A stretch of 64,000 nucleotides of DNA from Dyella caseinilytica (GCF_016865235.1 NZ_CP064030.1:4588001-4652000), one strand, 5' to 3'; positions 15,019 through 23,989 are shown, counted from the stretch's first letter. Numbers and translations: made by a program. The notes: generated by a model from the letters alone, not told the origin.

Positions 15019-15399
15019 GTGGCAACGATCGATCACATCATCGTCAAGGTCAACGATCTGGAAGCGAGTGTGGCTTTCTACACGCAGATCATGGGATTCA
15101 AGCTGGAGGGCAAGGACGGTCCATTCACCCTCATCCAGGTCGGCCGCGATTTTCAACTGCTGCTACATCCGCATCAGACCGATGGATTTGAGCACTATGC
15201 CTTTGCGATGACGCGCGCCGAATTTGATGACGTGTTGGGGCGGATCAAGGCAGCCGGCATTTCGCACGGACCGAGCTTCAATACCGTTGGATCGAACACG
15301 GGCATCGGCCATGAAAGGGGTGCGCAAGGGATGGCGCCGACGCTCTATTTCAGCGATCCGAATAACCATCTGTTGGAAATCAGGACTTACGAAGCTTAA
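15019..15399 (+). CDS. VOC-family (glyoxalase/bleomycin-resistance-like) protein, about 126 aa
   Basis: This small metal-binding-type VOC domain protein starts at GTG 15019, eight bases after the ribosome site GGAGG (15006-15010). GTG 15013 is possible but lies too close to that site. The pattern is classical: ATIDHIIVKVNDLEASVAFY, a central HYAFAMTRAEFDDVLGRIK and the ending TLYFSDPNNHLLEIRTYE, with H (DHI), H (EHYAF) and E (LLEIR) as likely metal ligands. Similar proteins include glyoxalases, dioxygenases and fosfomycin-type resistance enzymes; the substrate is unknown. Confidence 0.85.
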   Translation: MATIDHIIVKVNDLEASVAFYTQIMGFKLEGKDGPFTLIQVGRDFQLLLHPHQTDGFEHYAFAMTRAEFDDVLGRIKAAGISHGPSFNTVGSNTGIGHERGAQGMAPTLYFSDPNNHLLEIRTYEA

Positions 15400-15419
15400 C
15401 GTTTGTCTTGGAGGCAAAC

Positions 15420-15932
15420 ATGTCGGCTTTATTGACGTTTACGTGCTCGTGCTGCGGCAAGACGCACGAAGGGTCACCGAGTTTTAGCTGCAAATCCCCT
15501 CACTATTACGATCAGCTTAGTGATGAGGACAAAACACGTATCGCGATTTTGCAAGACGACATGTGTGTCATCGGCATCGACGAGAACAGTGATTTCTTCG
15601 TGCGCACTATTCTGGAGGTGCCTATCCACGGCGTCGCTGAGCCCTTCATGTGGGGCGTATGGGTGTCATTGAGCCAGGCCAACTTCAAGCGTTACATGTC
15701 GACCTGGGATAATCATGACGAGACCGACAACTACTTTGGCTGGTTCAGCAACCGGCTTCCGCACTATCCGGACACGCTAAGCTTGAAGACCAGTGTCCGT
15801 CCTCGTAACGGAGGCCTCCGTCCGCTTCTGGTGCTGGAGGAATCGGATCACCCTTTAGCCGTGCACTTTCATCAAGGGATCAGCGTTGGCGAAGCGCAGC
15901 AGATCGCAGAGCGCGTCATGCATCCTGAATAA
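15420..15932 (+). CDS. DUF2199 protein, 170 aa
   Basis: The N-terminus FTCSCCGKTHEGSPSFSCKSP is the DUF2199 signature, with a cysteine pair before HEG. The middle (DFFVRTILEVPIHGVAEPF, then MWGVWVSLSQANFKRYMSTW) and the C-terminal half (LPHYPDTLSLKTSVRPRNGG) also fit the family, whose function is not known. The start is ATG 15420 after a strong ribosome site (CTTGGAGG). It follows the VOC gene by 20 bases on the same strand, so they may be cotranscribed. DUF2199 genes are frequent passengers in accessory regions. Confidence 0.85.
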   Translation: MSALLTFTCSCCGKTHEGSPSFSCKSPHYYDQLSDEDKTRIAILQDDMCVIGIDENSDFFVRTILEVPIHGVAEPFMWGVWVSLSQANFKRYMSTWDNHDETDNYFGWFSNRLPHYPDTLSLKTSVRPRNGGLRPLLVLEESDHPLAVHFHQGISVGEAQQIAERVMHPE

Positions 15933-15947
15933 CACGGCATCGCCGTG
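15933..15947. terminator. Small hairpin between convergent genes
   Basis: CACGGC and GCCGTG form a six-base-pair stem with a three-base loop in the 19-base gap between convergent genes. No U-tract follows, so only a weak stop signal is possible. Confidence 0.3.
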
Positions 15948-15951
15948 CGCA

Positions 15952-16323
15952 TCAGTCGCTGTGGTCGGCGATGTAGATCAGCAAACCATCACGCTCGCGA
16001 AACTCGCTGCGCCCTGGCATGGCGATGCGTTGTCCGGCGCGCACGCCATTAAGCAGGTCGATAGCGAACGTGCCTTCGAAAAAGATTTGCAGATAGGCGG
16101 TACCGGCCGCCTCGCTATAGCCGGTAATCGTTTGACGCCGCGCTGAAAACAGACCTCGCGAGCTTTCAGCGAGGTGACGCAGCTCGTCGATGCCGAGGGT
16201 ACGAACGCTGAGCGTGCCGGCCGTGTAGTTTTCGAAGATCACTTCACGGTGGACGGCGGTCAGCATGGCATCGACGTCCAGGCGGTTGTAGGCGTCGATG
16301 TAGCGGTCGATAAGCGTACGCAT
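15952..16323 (-). CDS. NTF2-like (SnoaL-type) protein, 123 aa
   Basis: This small protein has the alpha+beta barrel pattern of the NTF2/SnoaL superfamily: IDRYIDAYNRLDVDAMLTAV at the N-terminus, VIFENYTAG, the central ITGYSEAAGTAYLQIFFEG and the ending RSEFREREDGLLIYIADHS. Such domains act as steroid-isomerase-like enzymes, cyclases or binding proteins, and the family alone does not fix a role. No Sec signal is seen. It lies convergent to the DUF2199 gene. Confidence 0.75.
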   Translation of the reverse strand: MRTLIDRYIDAYNRLDVDAMLTAVHREVIFENYTAGTLSVRTLGIDELRHLAESSRGLFSARRQTITGYSEAAGTAYLQIFFEGTFAIDLLNGVRAGQRIAMPGRSEFRERDGLLIYIADHSD

Positions 16324-16430
16324 GGCATTGAGGCGAATAAAAAAGGGCTATCAGCTTAACGCACCCCGATCCCTGAGGTATCTCCGCTTTTTTCGCTGTT
16401 CAAAAAAGGGGCACTTTGCTGTGGAAAGCC

Positions 16431-18014
16431 TCAGCGCTTGACGTTGTCGGTCTGCTCGATAAAGCGCGCGACATTGTCGTGCAACAGTTTCAGCGAAGGT
16501 TCGTTGGCGTAGACCATGTGACCTGACGGATACCATGCGTAGCTGATGTTGTTCATCAGTGCCGATGGGACCGGCATATGGTGCATTTCGTAATCGGCGG
16601 CATAGAACGGGGTGGCCAGGTCGTAATAGCCACCGTTGAGCAGGATCTTCAGATTCGGATTGGTTTTCATGGCCGTGGCCAGATCCGGCATTACATTCAC
16701 CGCCCCATCGTGGCCGTTGTGTTTGAAACCCCATTCGGTTTGGTCGGTGGCGAAGTCGCGATAGGTCTGATCCTGGCCGAACTTCAGATCCTTGCGCACG
16801 TAATCATTGAACGCTGCGATATAGGCAGAGCTGATGGACGAGGACTGTGGATCGTATTCGGATTCCTTGCTTAGCGGATCGAGCGAGGGGCCGGAGAAAC
16901 GGCTATCCAGGCGGCCGGTGGTGTCGTCGGCGTCACCCAGCAATTCGTGCTCGAACATGCCACCACTAACGCGCAGATTGGCCTTGAGCAAATAGGCCAC
17001 CGGCAAGCCGGTGTATTGATGCAATTTTTCAGCGATGGCCTGCTTGCGCGTGTCGTCCAGGCGCGAGCCAGCCATCATCGCTTGTGCATAGTCGCCCAAC
17101 GCGAACTGTTCCACTTCCTGCAGGAAAGGTTCGAGTTCGGCGGGCTGTTGCGGCAGCTTGTGATGGTAATACGCGGTGGCAGCGAAGGTCGGCAGCGCCA
17201 GCTCGTAGGGCAGGTCGACGCCGGGATTCTGGTCGGGCCCGTCGATGCTGGTGTCGAAGTTGAGGATCTGCGAAAGCAGGATCACACCATTGAGGTCGAC
17301 GCTGTTCTCGTTTTCCAGGTCGTTCGCCAGTACCGCCGAACGGGTGGTGCCATAGCTTTCGCCGAACAGGTACTTAGGCGAATTCCAGCGGCCGTAACGG
17401 GTCAGGAACTGGGTGACGAACTGCGCGAAGGCATGGCCGTCGCCGTCAACGCTATAAATGTCCTTGCGGCGATCCTTCATCTGATCTTCGCGTTTTGAAG
17501 CATCTGGGTCGTTGGCGATCAAGCGGCCAAAGCCCGTGCCGGGCGCGTCGATAAATACGAGATCCGAAGCATCAAGCAGGCTGTAGTCGTTGTTGATCAA
17601 CTGATACGGCGCTGCGGGCGTATGGGTGTCGTCCTTGGTAACCACCCGGCGCGGGCCGAATGCGCCCATGTGCAGCCATACGCTGGCCGAGCCCGGGCCG
17701 CCGTTGTAGATAAACGTCACTGGACGCTTGGAGGCATCTTCGCCTTTCTTGAAATAGGCGACGTAGAACATGCTGACAGTCGGTTCGTTTTCCTTCTCGT
17801 TCTTGCCGTGCAGCACGATGGTCCCGGCCATCGCCTTGTACGCAATGCGCTTGCCTTCGACCGACACCGATCCTTCGCTTTCCGCAGACTGGGGATGCAG
17901 CAACACCGATTCTGGCTTTGTGTCTTCCGGTGATGCCTTGTCTTTCTTGTCGGCGGCCGTGGCGCTGCCGAGCAGCAACGCGGAAAGTGCGATAACGAGC
18001 GGAAGCTTACGCAT
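16431..18014 (-). CDS. Exported serine carboxypeptidase-like protein (peptidase S10), 527 aa
   Basis: This is a periplasmic or secreted alpha/beta hydrolase of peptidase family S10. The N-terminus MRKLPLVIALSALLLGSATA is a Sec signal peptide with cleavage near residue 21. The oxyanion-loop motif FIYNGGPGSASVWLHMGAFG is near residue 100, the nucleophile serine sits in GESYGTTRS near residue 219, the aspartate in GGYYDLATPF, and the histidine in YPSGHMVY near the C-terminus. Bacterial members of this group remove C-terminal amino acids, but their substrates are unknown. It is transcribed alone, upstream of a palindromic repeat that separates it from eda. Confidence 0.92.
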   Translation of the reverse strand: MRKLPLVIALSALLLGSATAADKKDKASPEDTKPESVLLHPQSAESEGSVSVEGKRIAYKAMAGTIVLHGKNEKENEPTVSMFYVAYFKKGEDASKRPVTFIYNGGPGSASVWLHMGAFGPRRVVTKDDTHTPAAPYQLINNDYSLLDASDLVFIDAPGTGFGRLIANDPDASKREDQMKDRRKDIYSVDGDGHAFAQFVTQFLTRYGRWNSPKYLFGESYGTTRSAVLANDLENENSVDLNGVILLSQILNFDTSIDGPDQNPGVDLPYELALPTFAATAYYHHKLPQQPAELEPFLQEVEQFALGDYAQAMMAGSRLDDTRKQAIAEKLHQYTGLPVAYLLKANLRVSGGMFEHELLGDADDTTGRLDSRFSGPSLDPLSKESEYDPQSSSISSAYIAAFNDYVRKDLKFGQDQTYRDFATDQTEWGFKHNGHDGAVNVMPDLATAMKTNPNLKILLNGGYYDLATPFYAADYEMHHMPVPSALMNNISYAWYPSGHMVYANEPSLKLLHDNVARFIEQTDNVKR

Positions 18015-18126
18015 GGACTAACATTCCCCGGTAACAGGCACAAAAGCCGAACACTGAGCTTAGGCAGGCCAGGGGAGGGTTTCGCACCCCAGAAGTCACA
18101 GATCCTAGGGCGACATGCATGATTTC

Positions 18127-18154
18127 CGTCGTCCCGGCGCAGGTCGGGACGACG
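18127..18154. repeat. GTCGTCCCGG short palindromic repeat
   Basis: CGTCGTCCCG and CGGGACGACG form a ten-base-pair stem with the loop GCGCAGGT. A very similar element (GTCGTCCCGG-TGCAGG-CCGGGACGA) lies at 45355-45378. It sits ten bases downstream of eda, where it could act as a 3'-end structure of the Entner-Doudoroff operon. Confidence 0.65.
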
Positions 18155-18163
18155 ATGGCGTGA

Positions 18164-18817
18164 TCAGGCCATCACACCTTTCAGCAATACCGCTTCGCGC
18201 GCCAATTGCTCGATACCGGTCCAATCCCCGCTCTTGAGCTTGTCGCTCGGCGTAAGCCAGGACCCACCCACGCAAAGCACGTTGGGCAGGGCGAGGAAAT
18301 CCGGCGCGCTGGTGAGCGAGATGCCGCCCGTAGGACAGAAACGCAGCTGTGGCAACGGACTGGCCCAGGCGCCTAGCAGTTTGGCGCCGCCGGCCGGCAC
18401 GGCCGGGAAGAATTTGAGATGACGATAACCGCGCTCCAGCAAGGTCATGGCCTCGCCGGCGGTGGCTACGCCGGGGAGCAACGGCAGGGCGCTGTTATCG
18501 GCGGCATCGAGCAAGCCCGGCGATACGCCGGGCGATACAGCGAAGCGCGCGCCGGCCTGCTCCGCGGCATGCAGATCTCTGGCGCTGAGCACGGTGCCGA
18601 CACCCACCACCGCGCCTTCCACTTCAGCGGCAATCGCGCGAATCGCATCGAGTGCAGCAGGTGTGCGCAAGGTCACTTCGATCGCAGGGATGCCACCGGC
18701 CACCAGGGCACGCGCCATCGGCACGGCGTACCTGGCGTCATCGATGATCACCACCGGAATCACCGGTGCCAGGCGCATGGTGGTTTCGACGTGTTGTTGC
18801 TTGGTTTCGATGTTCAT
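18164..18817 (-). CDS. eda: 2-keto-3-deoxy-6-phosphogluconate aldolase, 217 aa
   Basis: This cytoplasmic class I aldolase splits KDPG into pyruvate and glyceraldehyde 3-phosphate, the last step of the Entner-Doudoroff pathway. Hallmarks: PVIPVVIIDD, GIPAIEVTLRTPAAL with the catalytic glutamate, VGVGTVLSARDL, and the Schiff-base lysine in YRHLKFFPA near residue 134. The end GGSWLTP fits the phosphate-binding loop. Length is as usual. It is the last gene of zwf-pgl-edd-eda; the 57-base gap to edd holds a CTCTCCCC palindrome at 18845-18868. Confidence 0.95.
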   Translation of the reverse strand: MNIETKQQHVETTMRLAPVIPVVIIDDARYAVPMARALVAGGIPAIEVTLRTPAALDAIRAIAAEVEGAVVGVGTVLSARDLHAAEQAGARFAVSPGVSPGLLDAADNSALPLLPGVATAGEAMTLLERGYRHLKFFPAVPAGGAKLLGAWASPLPQLRFCPTGGISLTSAPDFLALPNVLCVGGSWLTPSDKLKSGDWTGIEQLAREAVLLKGVMA

Positions 18818-18844
18818 GATGTAAGCCTGAAAGAGGTGCCATCT

Positions 18845-18868
18845 CCTCTCCCCCTGGGGGAGAGGGGG
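18845..18868. repeat. CTCTCCCC/GGGGAGAG palindrome between edd and eda
   Basis: CTCTCCCCCTGGGGGAGAG is a near-perfect palindrome of the same type as the ends of repeats at 5224-5417 and 55100-55240. It lies in the short gap between edd and eda and could attenuate eda or stabilise the upstream transcript. Confidence 0.6.
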
Positions 18869-18874
18869 TAAAAA

Positions 18875-20686
18875 TCACAACACGCCGGCACCGAGATCGG
18901 CCGCCGTGGCATTGCGGCGGAACATGCCGAACAATTCGCGTCCCATGCCGCGCTGATGCTTCGACAGGTCCTCAATGGCAGGCGTGCGTGAGGCAAATTC
19001 GCTCGCGTCTGCCAGCACTTCGAGTTTTCCGTGCACAGCATCGAGGCGAATGATGTCGCCATCGCGGATTTTCGCGATCGGGCCACCATCATCGGCTTCC
19101 GGCGTCACATGGATCGCCGCGGGTACACGGCCACTGGCGCCGGACATGCGGCCGTCAGTCAACAGCGCGATGCGATGGCCGCGATCCTGCAATACCGACA
19201 GCGTTGGCGTGAGCTTGTGCAGCTCCGGCATGCCGATCGCACGCGGTCCCTGGAAGCGCACCACCGCAATGAAATCGCGATTCAGTTCGCCGCGATCGAA
19301 AGCACGCTTGATCTCGTCCTGATCATGGAACACCACGGCAGGTGCCTCGATCACCAGACGGTCTTCCGGCACCGAGGAAACTTTGATCACCGCACGGCCA
19401 AGATTGCCGTGCAGCATGCGCAGGCCGCCGTCAGGACGGAACGGCTCATCCACCCCGCGTAGCACACCGCGATTGCCGCTTTGCTTGAGCACCGGCGTCC
19501 AGATGAGTTCGCCCGATTCGTCCAGCGTCGGCACCTTGGCGTAGTCCGCCATCGTGCCGCCGGTGATGGCGCGTGCATCGCCGTGCAGCAGGCCGGCACT
19601 GAGCAATTGATCGATCAGGAAGCCCATGCCGCCGGCTTCGTGGAACTGGTTTACATCGGCATAGCCATTCGGATACACGCGCGCCAGCAGCGGCACGACC
19701 GACGACAATGCATCGAAATCCTCCCAGCGCAGCGCAATGCCTGCAGCCTGCGCGATGGCGACCAGATGCAGCAGGTGATTGGTGGAACCGCCCGTGGCAT
19801 GCAGGCCGATCACGCCGTTGACGATCGCCCGTTCATCGATGATCTGACCGATCGGCAGGTTCTCGCCATGCTTGCCCAGTGCAGCGCTGCGTCGTACGGC
19901 CTCAGCGGTGAGCGCATCGCGCAGCGGCGTATCCGGCAAGACGAAACTCGCGCCCGGCAGATGCAGACCCATGATCTCCATCAGCATCTGGTTGGAGTTC
20001 GCCGTGCCGTAGAACGTGCAGGTGCCGGGGGAGTGGTAGGAACCCGCTTCCGCTTCCAGCAGTTCCGCGCGGCTGGCCTTGCCTTCGGCATAGGCCTGAC
20101 GCACTTTCGATTTCTGTTCGTTGCTGATGCCGCTGGGCATCGGGCCGCTCGGCACGAACACGCCAGACAGATGGCCAAAACTGAGTGCACCGATCAGCAG
20201 ACCTGGCACGATCTTGTCGCAGATACCCAAGTAGAGCGCGCCATCGAACATATCGTGCGAGAGCGCTATCGCGGTGGCCATGGCGATCAGATCGCGCGAG
20301 AACAGCGACAATTCCATGCCGGAACGGCCTTGCGTCACGCCATCGCACATCGCCGGCACACCACCGGCCACCTGTGCGGTGAAACCTGCGTCGCGTGCGA
20401 TCTGGCGGATAAGGGCCGGATAGCGCTCATACGGTTGATGCGCCGAGAGCATGTCGTTGTACGCGGTGACGATGCCGATATTCGGCGTATGGCCTTCGCG
20501 GAGTGCAGCCTTGTCATTCACGCCGCACGCGGCAAAGCCGTGGGCGAGGTTGCCGCATGACAGGCGCGCGCGATGCGTGCCTTCGCAGGCCTCGCCTTGG
20601 ATGTGATCGAGATAGGCCGCACGCGTGTCGCGGCTGCGTTCGCGCAAGCGCTCGGTGACTTCGGCGACGACGGGGTGCAGACTCAT
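18875..20686 (-). CDS. edd: 6-phosphogluconate dehydratase, 603 aa
   Basis: This iron-sulfur dehydratase of the IlvD/Edd family converts 6-phosphogluconate to KDPG. The family signature and cluster cysteines are clear: PAMCDGVTQGRSGMELSLFS, LYLGICDKIVPGLLIGAL and SPGTCTFYGTANSNQMLMEI. Later blocks HATGGSTNHLLHL and LLTDGRMSGASG are also typical. At 603 residues it has the Edd length rather than that of IlvD. It lies between pgl (154 bases upstream) and eda. The gap before it contains a decayed palindromic repeat (CTTCCGCGAAAGCGGGAATGATGG near 20789). Confidence 0.96.
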   Translation of the reverse strand: MSLHPVVAEVTERLRERSRDTRAAYLDHIQGEACEGTHRARLSCGNLAHGFAACGVNDKAALREGHTPNIGIVTAYNDMLSAHQPYERYPALIRQIARDAGFTAQVAGGVPAMCDGVTQGRSGMELSLFSRDLIAMATAIALSHDMFDGALYLGICDKIVPGLLIGALSFGHLSGVFVPSGPMPSGISNEQKSKVRQAYAEGKASRAELLEAEAGSYHSPGTCTFYGTANSNQMLMEIMGLHLPGASFVLPDTPLRDALTAEAVRRSAALGKHGENLPIGQIIDERAIVNGVIGLHATGGSTNHLLHLVAIAQAAGIALRWEDFDALSSVVPLLARVYPNGYADVNQFHEAGGMGFLIDQLLSAGLLHGDARAITGGTMADYAKVPTLDESGELIWTPVLKQSGNRGVLRGVDEPFRPDGGLRMLHGNLGRAVIKVSSVPEDRLVIEAPAVVFHDQDEIKRAFDRGELNRDFIAVVRFQGPRAIGMPELHKLTPTLSVLQDRGHRIALLTDGRMSGASGRVPAAIHVTPEADDGGPIAKIRDGDIIRLDAVHGKLEVLADASEFASRTPAIEDLSKHQRGMGRELFGMFRRNATAADLGAGVL

Positions 20687-20840
20687 TTCAGACTCCAGCC
20701 GAGCGGGCTCGGCGTTGATGCAGTTTCGATAAGGCTTGATCTTGCCCTGTCGTCATTGACCAGCTTCGCTGTTGTAAAGCGCTTCCGCGAAAGCGGGAAT
20801 GATGGCCACCCTGTATTCAGTTCAAATAACTCTGCTAGCT

Positions 20841-21536
20841 TCACGGGCACCAATAGATATCCAACTGCCGTGCATGGCGCAGCACGCTTGCAATGGGCAG
20901 CTGGCTGTCAGGCTGCTCTGCCTGATCCAGCACCACGCGCTTGTCGTCGCCCTGGATGTGCAGATAAAGCGTCTGCGCCTTCAGCAATTCGCGCAGCGTG
21001 AACGTGATGCGCGGCTCGCCGGCACCCGGTGCGCGCATCGGCAGGACCAGCGCCGTATTGGAAAGATCCAGCGCTTCGCCGAGCCGGTCGCCGCCAGGGA
21101 AGAACGAGGCGGTGTGGCCATCCGGCCCCATGCCTAGCACCACGACGTCGAACGGCTGCGTCATCGAACCGACGCGTGCACGCACCTCGGCAATGCCCGC
21201 TTCCGGCGTAGCTGCTTCCACATACAGCGGCATGAATTCGGCATCCGCCGCTTTGTGTTGCAACAGCAGGGATTCCACCAGACGCGCATTGGAACGCTCA
21301 TCCGTGTCCGGCACCCAGCGTTCGTCGACCAGCGTGACGGTGACGCGCGACCAGTCCAGCGCTTCGTTGGAAAGCGCTTCGAACAGCCGCTTGGGTGTAC
21401 TGCCGCCGGAGACCGCGATCACCGCTTCGCCGCGGGTTTCGATCGCGGTACGCAGCTTGTCGGCAATATCCGCAGACAAGGCCATGGCCAGCGACTGACC
21501 CTCATCGAAAGCGTGGAGTTGTTGCTCGGCGGACAC
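20841..21536 (-). CDS. pgl: 6-phosphogluconolactonase, 231 aa
   Basis: The enzyme hydrolyses 6-phosphogluconolactone to 6-phosphogluconate. It shows the DevB/Pgl pattern: AVSGGSTPKRLFEALS, VTLVDERWVPDTDERSN, FDVVVLGMGPDGHTASFFPG and AGEPRITFTLRELL. The start is GTG 21536, sharing one base with the zwf stop (TAGTG), so translation is coupled. The product feeds edd directly downstream. Confidence 0.95.
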   Translation of the reverse strand: MSAEQQLHAFDEGQSLAMALSADIADKLRTAIETRGEAVIAVSGGSTPKRLFEALSNEALDWSRVTVTLVDERWVPDTDERSNARLVESLLLQHKAADAEFMPLYVEAATPEAGIAEVRARVGSMTQPFDVVVLGMGPDGHTASFFPGGDRLGEALDLSNTALVLPMRAPGAGEPRITFTLRELLKAQTLYLHIQGDDKRVVLDQAEQPDSQLPIASVLRHARQLDIYWCP

Positions 21537-23023
21537 TATTCGTAATCCTCGTCCCAGGTGCGCCCATCACGTTCAATCAAGGCGACCGCTGCACTCGGCC
21601 CCCAGGTGCCGGCCGTGTACGGACGCGGCGGCTCGTTGCCACCCGCCCATGCCGCCAGGATCGGATCGGCCCAACGCCATGCGGCCTCGACTTCATCCCG
21701 GCGCATGAACAGCGTGGGATTGCCGCGCACGACATCGAGCAACAGGCGCTCGTACGCATCAGGCTGTTGCACGCCGAAAGCTTCGACGAAGCTCATATCC
21801 AGCGGCACGTGGCGCAAACGCAAGCCGCCCGGCCCCGGATGCTTGATGGTGAGCCACAGCTTCACGCCTTCATCCGGCTGCAATCGCAATACCAGTCGAT
21901 TCTGCGCCAACGGACCTGCAGCGGCCGTGAAAATGGAATGCGGCACCGGTTTGAAGGCCACCACGATTTCCGACACACGCTCGGCGAGACGCTTGCCGGT
22001 ACGCAGATAGAACGGCACGCCAGCCCAGCGCCAGTTGCCGATTTCGGCTTTCAGGGCGACGAACGTTTCGGTGTTTGATTTCTCGACCTTGGTTTTGCTG
22101 TCCGCATTCAGGTCTTCGATATAACCGGGCACGCTCTGGCCTTCCGCGACGCCAGCACGATATTGGCCACGCACGGTGAATTGCGACGCGTTGCTTTCGT
22201 CGATCGGCTTGAGCGCATGCAGCACTTTCAGCTTTTCATCGCGTACCGCATCCGGCGACAGCGAAGCGGGCGGCTCCATCGCCACCATGCACAGCAGCTG
22301 CAGCATGTGGTTCTGCACCATGTCGCGCAGTGCGCCGGCATGGTCGTAATACGGACCGCGGCGGCCGACGCCGAGGGTCTCGGCCACGGTGATCTGCACG
22401 TGATCGATATGGCCAGCGTTCCACAGCGGCTCGAACAGCGCGTTGCCGAAACGTAGCGCCAGCAGGTTCTGCACCGTTTCCTTGCCGAGGTAGTGATCGA
22501 TGCGGAAGGTCTGCGATTCAGCAAATACCGCGCCGACGTCATCGTTGATGCGATTGGCGCTGGCCAGGTCGTGGCCGATCGGCTTTTCCAGCACCACGCG
22601 CGACTGGCCCTGGTTGAGGCCGTAATGGCCAAGACGCTGGCAGATGTCGACGAACAGTTCCGGCGAGGTGGACAGATAGAACACGCGCACGTGATCGGGG
22701 TGTTCGCCCATCAGCTTGGCAAAATCGTCCCAGCCCTCGTCCTTGCGCGCGTCCAGCGGGCGGTAATGCACCAGCTTGAGGAAGGCGTTGAGCTTCGCCG
22801 GGTTGGATTGGGCGGCGCCATTGAGCGCGGAGCGGATCAGGTTGCGGTAGCCGTCGTCGTCGAGCGCTTCGCGGGCCACGCCGATGACACGGCTGCCTTC
22901 CTGGATCTGGCCGTCAACGAAGCGATGGAACAGGGCAGGGAGCAATTTGCGCACGGCCAGATCGCCAGTGCCGCCGAAAATCACCAGGTCGAACAGCTCG
23001 ACCGGTTGAGCAGGTGCAGTCAC
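21536..23023 (-). CDS. zwf: Glucose-6-phosphate 1-dehydrogenase, 495 aa
   Basis: Zwf oxidises glucose 6-phosphate with NAD(P)+ and is the entry to this pathway. The sequence shows the dinucleotide fold IFGGTGDLAVRKLLPALFH, the active-site signature RIDHYLGKETVQNLLALRFGN (shortened here) and the FYLRTGKRL block. Length and layout are typical. It is first of four co-directional genes (zwf-pgl-edd-eda), and its 5' region is shared with the divergent GntR regulator, so control by that regulator is likely. Confidence 0.97.
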   Translation of the reverse strand: MTAPAQPVELFDLVIFGGTGDLAVRKLLPALFHRFVDGQIQEGSRVIGVAREALDDDGYRNLIRSALNGAAQSNPAKLNAFLKLVHYRPLDARKDEGWDDFAKLMGEHPDHVRVFYLSTSPELFVDICQRLGHYGLNQGQSRVVLEKPIGHDLASANRINDDVGAVFAESQTFRIDHYLGKETVQNLLALRFGNALFEPLWNAGHIDHVQITVAETLGVGRRGPYYDHAGALRDMVQNHMLQLLCMVAMEPPASLSPDAVRDEKLKVLHALKPIDESNASQFTVRGQYRAGVAEGQSVPGYIEDLNADSKTKVEKSNTETFVALKAEIGNWRWAGVPFYLRTGKRLAERVSEIVVAFKPVPHSIFTAAAGPLAQNRLVLRLQPDEGVKLWLTIKHPGPGGLRLRHVPLDMSFVEAFGVQQPDAYERLLLDVVRGNPTLFMRRDEVEAAWRWADPILAAWAGGNEPPRPYTAGTWGPSAAVALIERDGRTWDEDYE

Positions 23024-23082
23024 AACTCACCTCTATGAATGCTGGTGGCCACGGGGGTGCAGCCGCCGGGGAGTTTCGATCG

Positions 23083-23200
23083 TACCAATGACATACCAGG
23101 CAATACCAGTCTTTTGTGCGTTGCAATCGTATGCAATTTTTTCCTAAGCCAGCTGGCGTCTGGCTGAACCTCTGGTTGTACCAGTGGTTCGGCATTGGTA
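23083..23200. promoter_or_regulatory. Divergent zwf/gntR control region with TACCA half-sites
   Basis: TACCA occurs at 23083, 23094, 23104 and 23179, and its complement TGGTA at 23196. ACATACCAGGCAATACCAG places two of these on one helical face and the site before gntR (CATTGGTATTG) is the inverted form. GntR/HutC-type regulators bind such short inverted half-sites, so these are candidates for self-regulation and for control of zwf. TTGCAATCGTATGCAA at 23121-23136 is an additional imperfect palindrome. Confidence 0.45.
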
Positions 23201-23210
23201 TTGTGCGGGA

Positions 23211-23966
23211 ATGATGCAAAACGCCTTGGCTGACGAATACCGGCGCCTGAGCCGCGAAACGACCACCCACCAGCCGCTGGCCTACCTGCGGCTGCGCCGG
23301 GCTATTCGCAACGTGATCCAGCAGCGGGATATCGAGCCGGGCCAGACCCTGCCCAGCGAACGGGACCTGTCACAGGCCCTGGGGCTGTCCCGGGTGACCG
23401 TACGCAAGGCCATTTCCGGCCTGGTCGAGGAAGGTCTGCTGACCCAGCGTCACGGTGCCGGCACCTTCGTGGCCGAGCGCATCATCAAGCCGATGTCGCG
23501 CCTGACCAGCTTTACCGAGGACCTGCGTGCCCGTGGCCTGCATCCGCGCTCGGAGTTCTTCGAGCGCAGCGTGGGCGAAGTGACCCCAGAAGAATCGATG
23601 GCGCTCAACCTGTCACCCGGCGTGCTGGTCGCCCGCCTGCATCGCGTGCGCTACGCCGAGGACGAGCCGCTGGCGATCGAACGCACCGTGGTGCCAGCCA
23701 GCATATTGCCCGATCCGCACGAAGTGCATGACTCGCTGTACGAAGCGCTGGAGAAATACGACTGCCGCCCGGTACGCGCTTTGCAGCGGCTGCGTGCCGT
23801 TCTGCTCGGTGCACGGCAGGCCCGCTTGCTGCATGTGACGGCAGGCAGCGCGGGTTTGCATATCGAACGCCGGGGATTTCTCGACGATGGGCGCGTGGTG
23901 GAGTTCACGACCTCGTGGTATCGCGGGGATATCTACGATTTCGTGGCGGAACTGCAGACGGATTAG
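23211..23966 (+). CDS. GntR-family regulator, HutC/UTRA type, 251 aa
   Basis: The N-terminus holds a GntR winged helix-turn-helix (AIRNVIQQRDIEPGQTLPSE, RDLSQALGLSRVTVRKAISG, LVEEGLLTQRHGAGTFVAE). The rest is a UTRA ligand-binding domain (SRLTSFTEDLRARGLHPRSE through RRGFLDDGRVVEFTTSWYRG). UTRA regulators sense small metabolites such as sugar phosphates. Start ATG 23211 follows GCGGGA; an upstream start at 23184 is less likely. It is divergent to zwf-pgl-edd-eda, so it probably controls this sugar-acid pathway. Which ligand it senses cannot be told. Confidence 0.9.
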   Translation: MMQNALADEYRRLSRETTTHQPLAYLRLRRAIRNVIQQRDIEPGQTLPSERDLSQALGLSRVTVRKAISGLVEEGLLTQRHGAGTFVAERIIKPMSRLTSFTEDLRARGLHPRSEFFERSVGEVTPEESMALNLSPGVLVARLHRVRYAEDEPLAIERTVVPASILPDPHEVHDSLYEALEKYDCRPVRALQRLRAVLLGARQARLLHVTAGSAGLHIERRGFLDDGRVVEFTTSWYRGDIYDFVAELQTD

Positions 23967-23989
23967 GCGCCTCGACGATCTACATTTCT

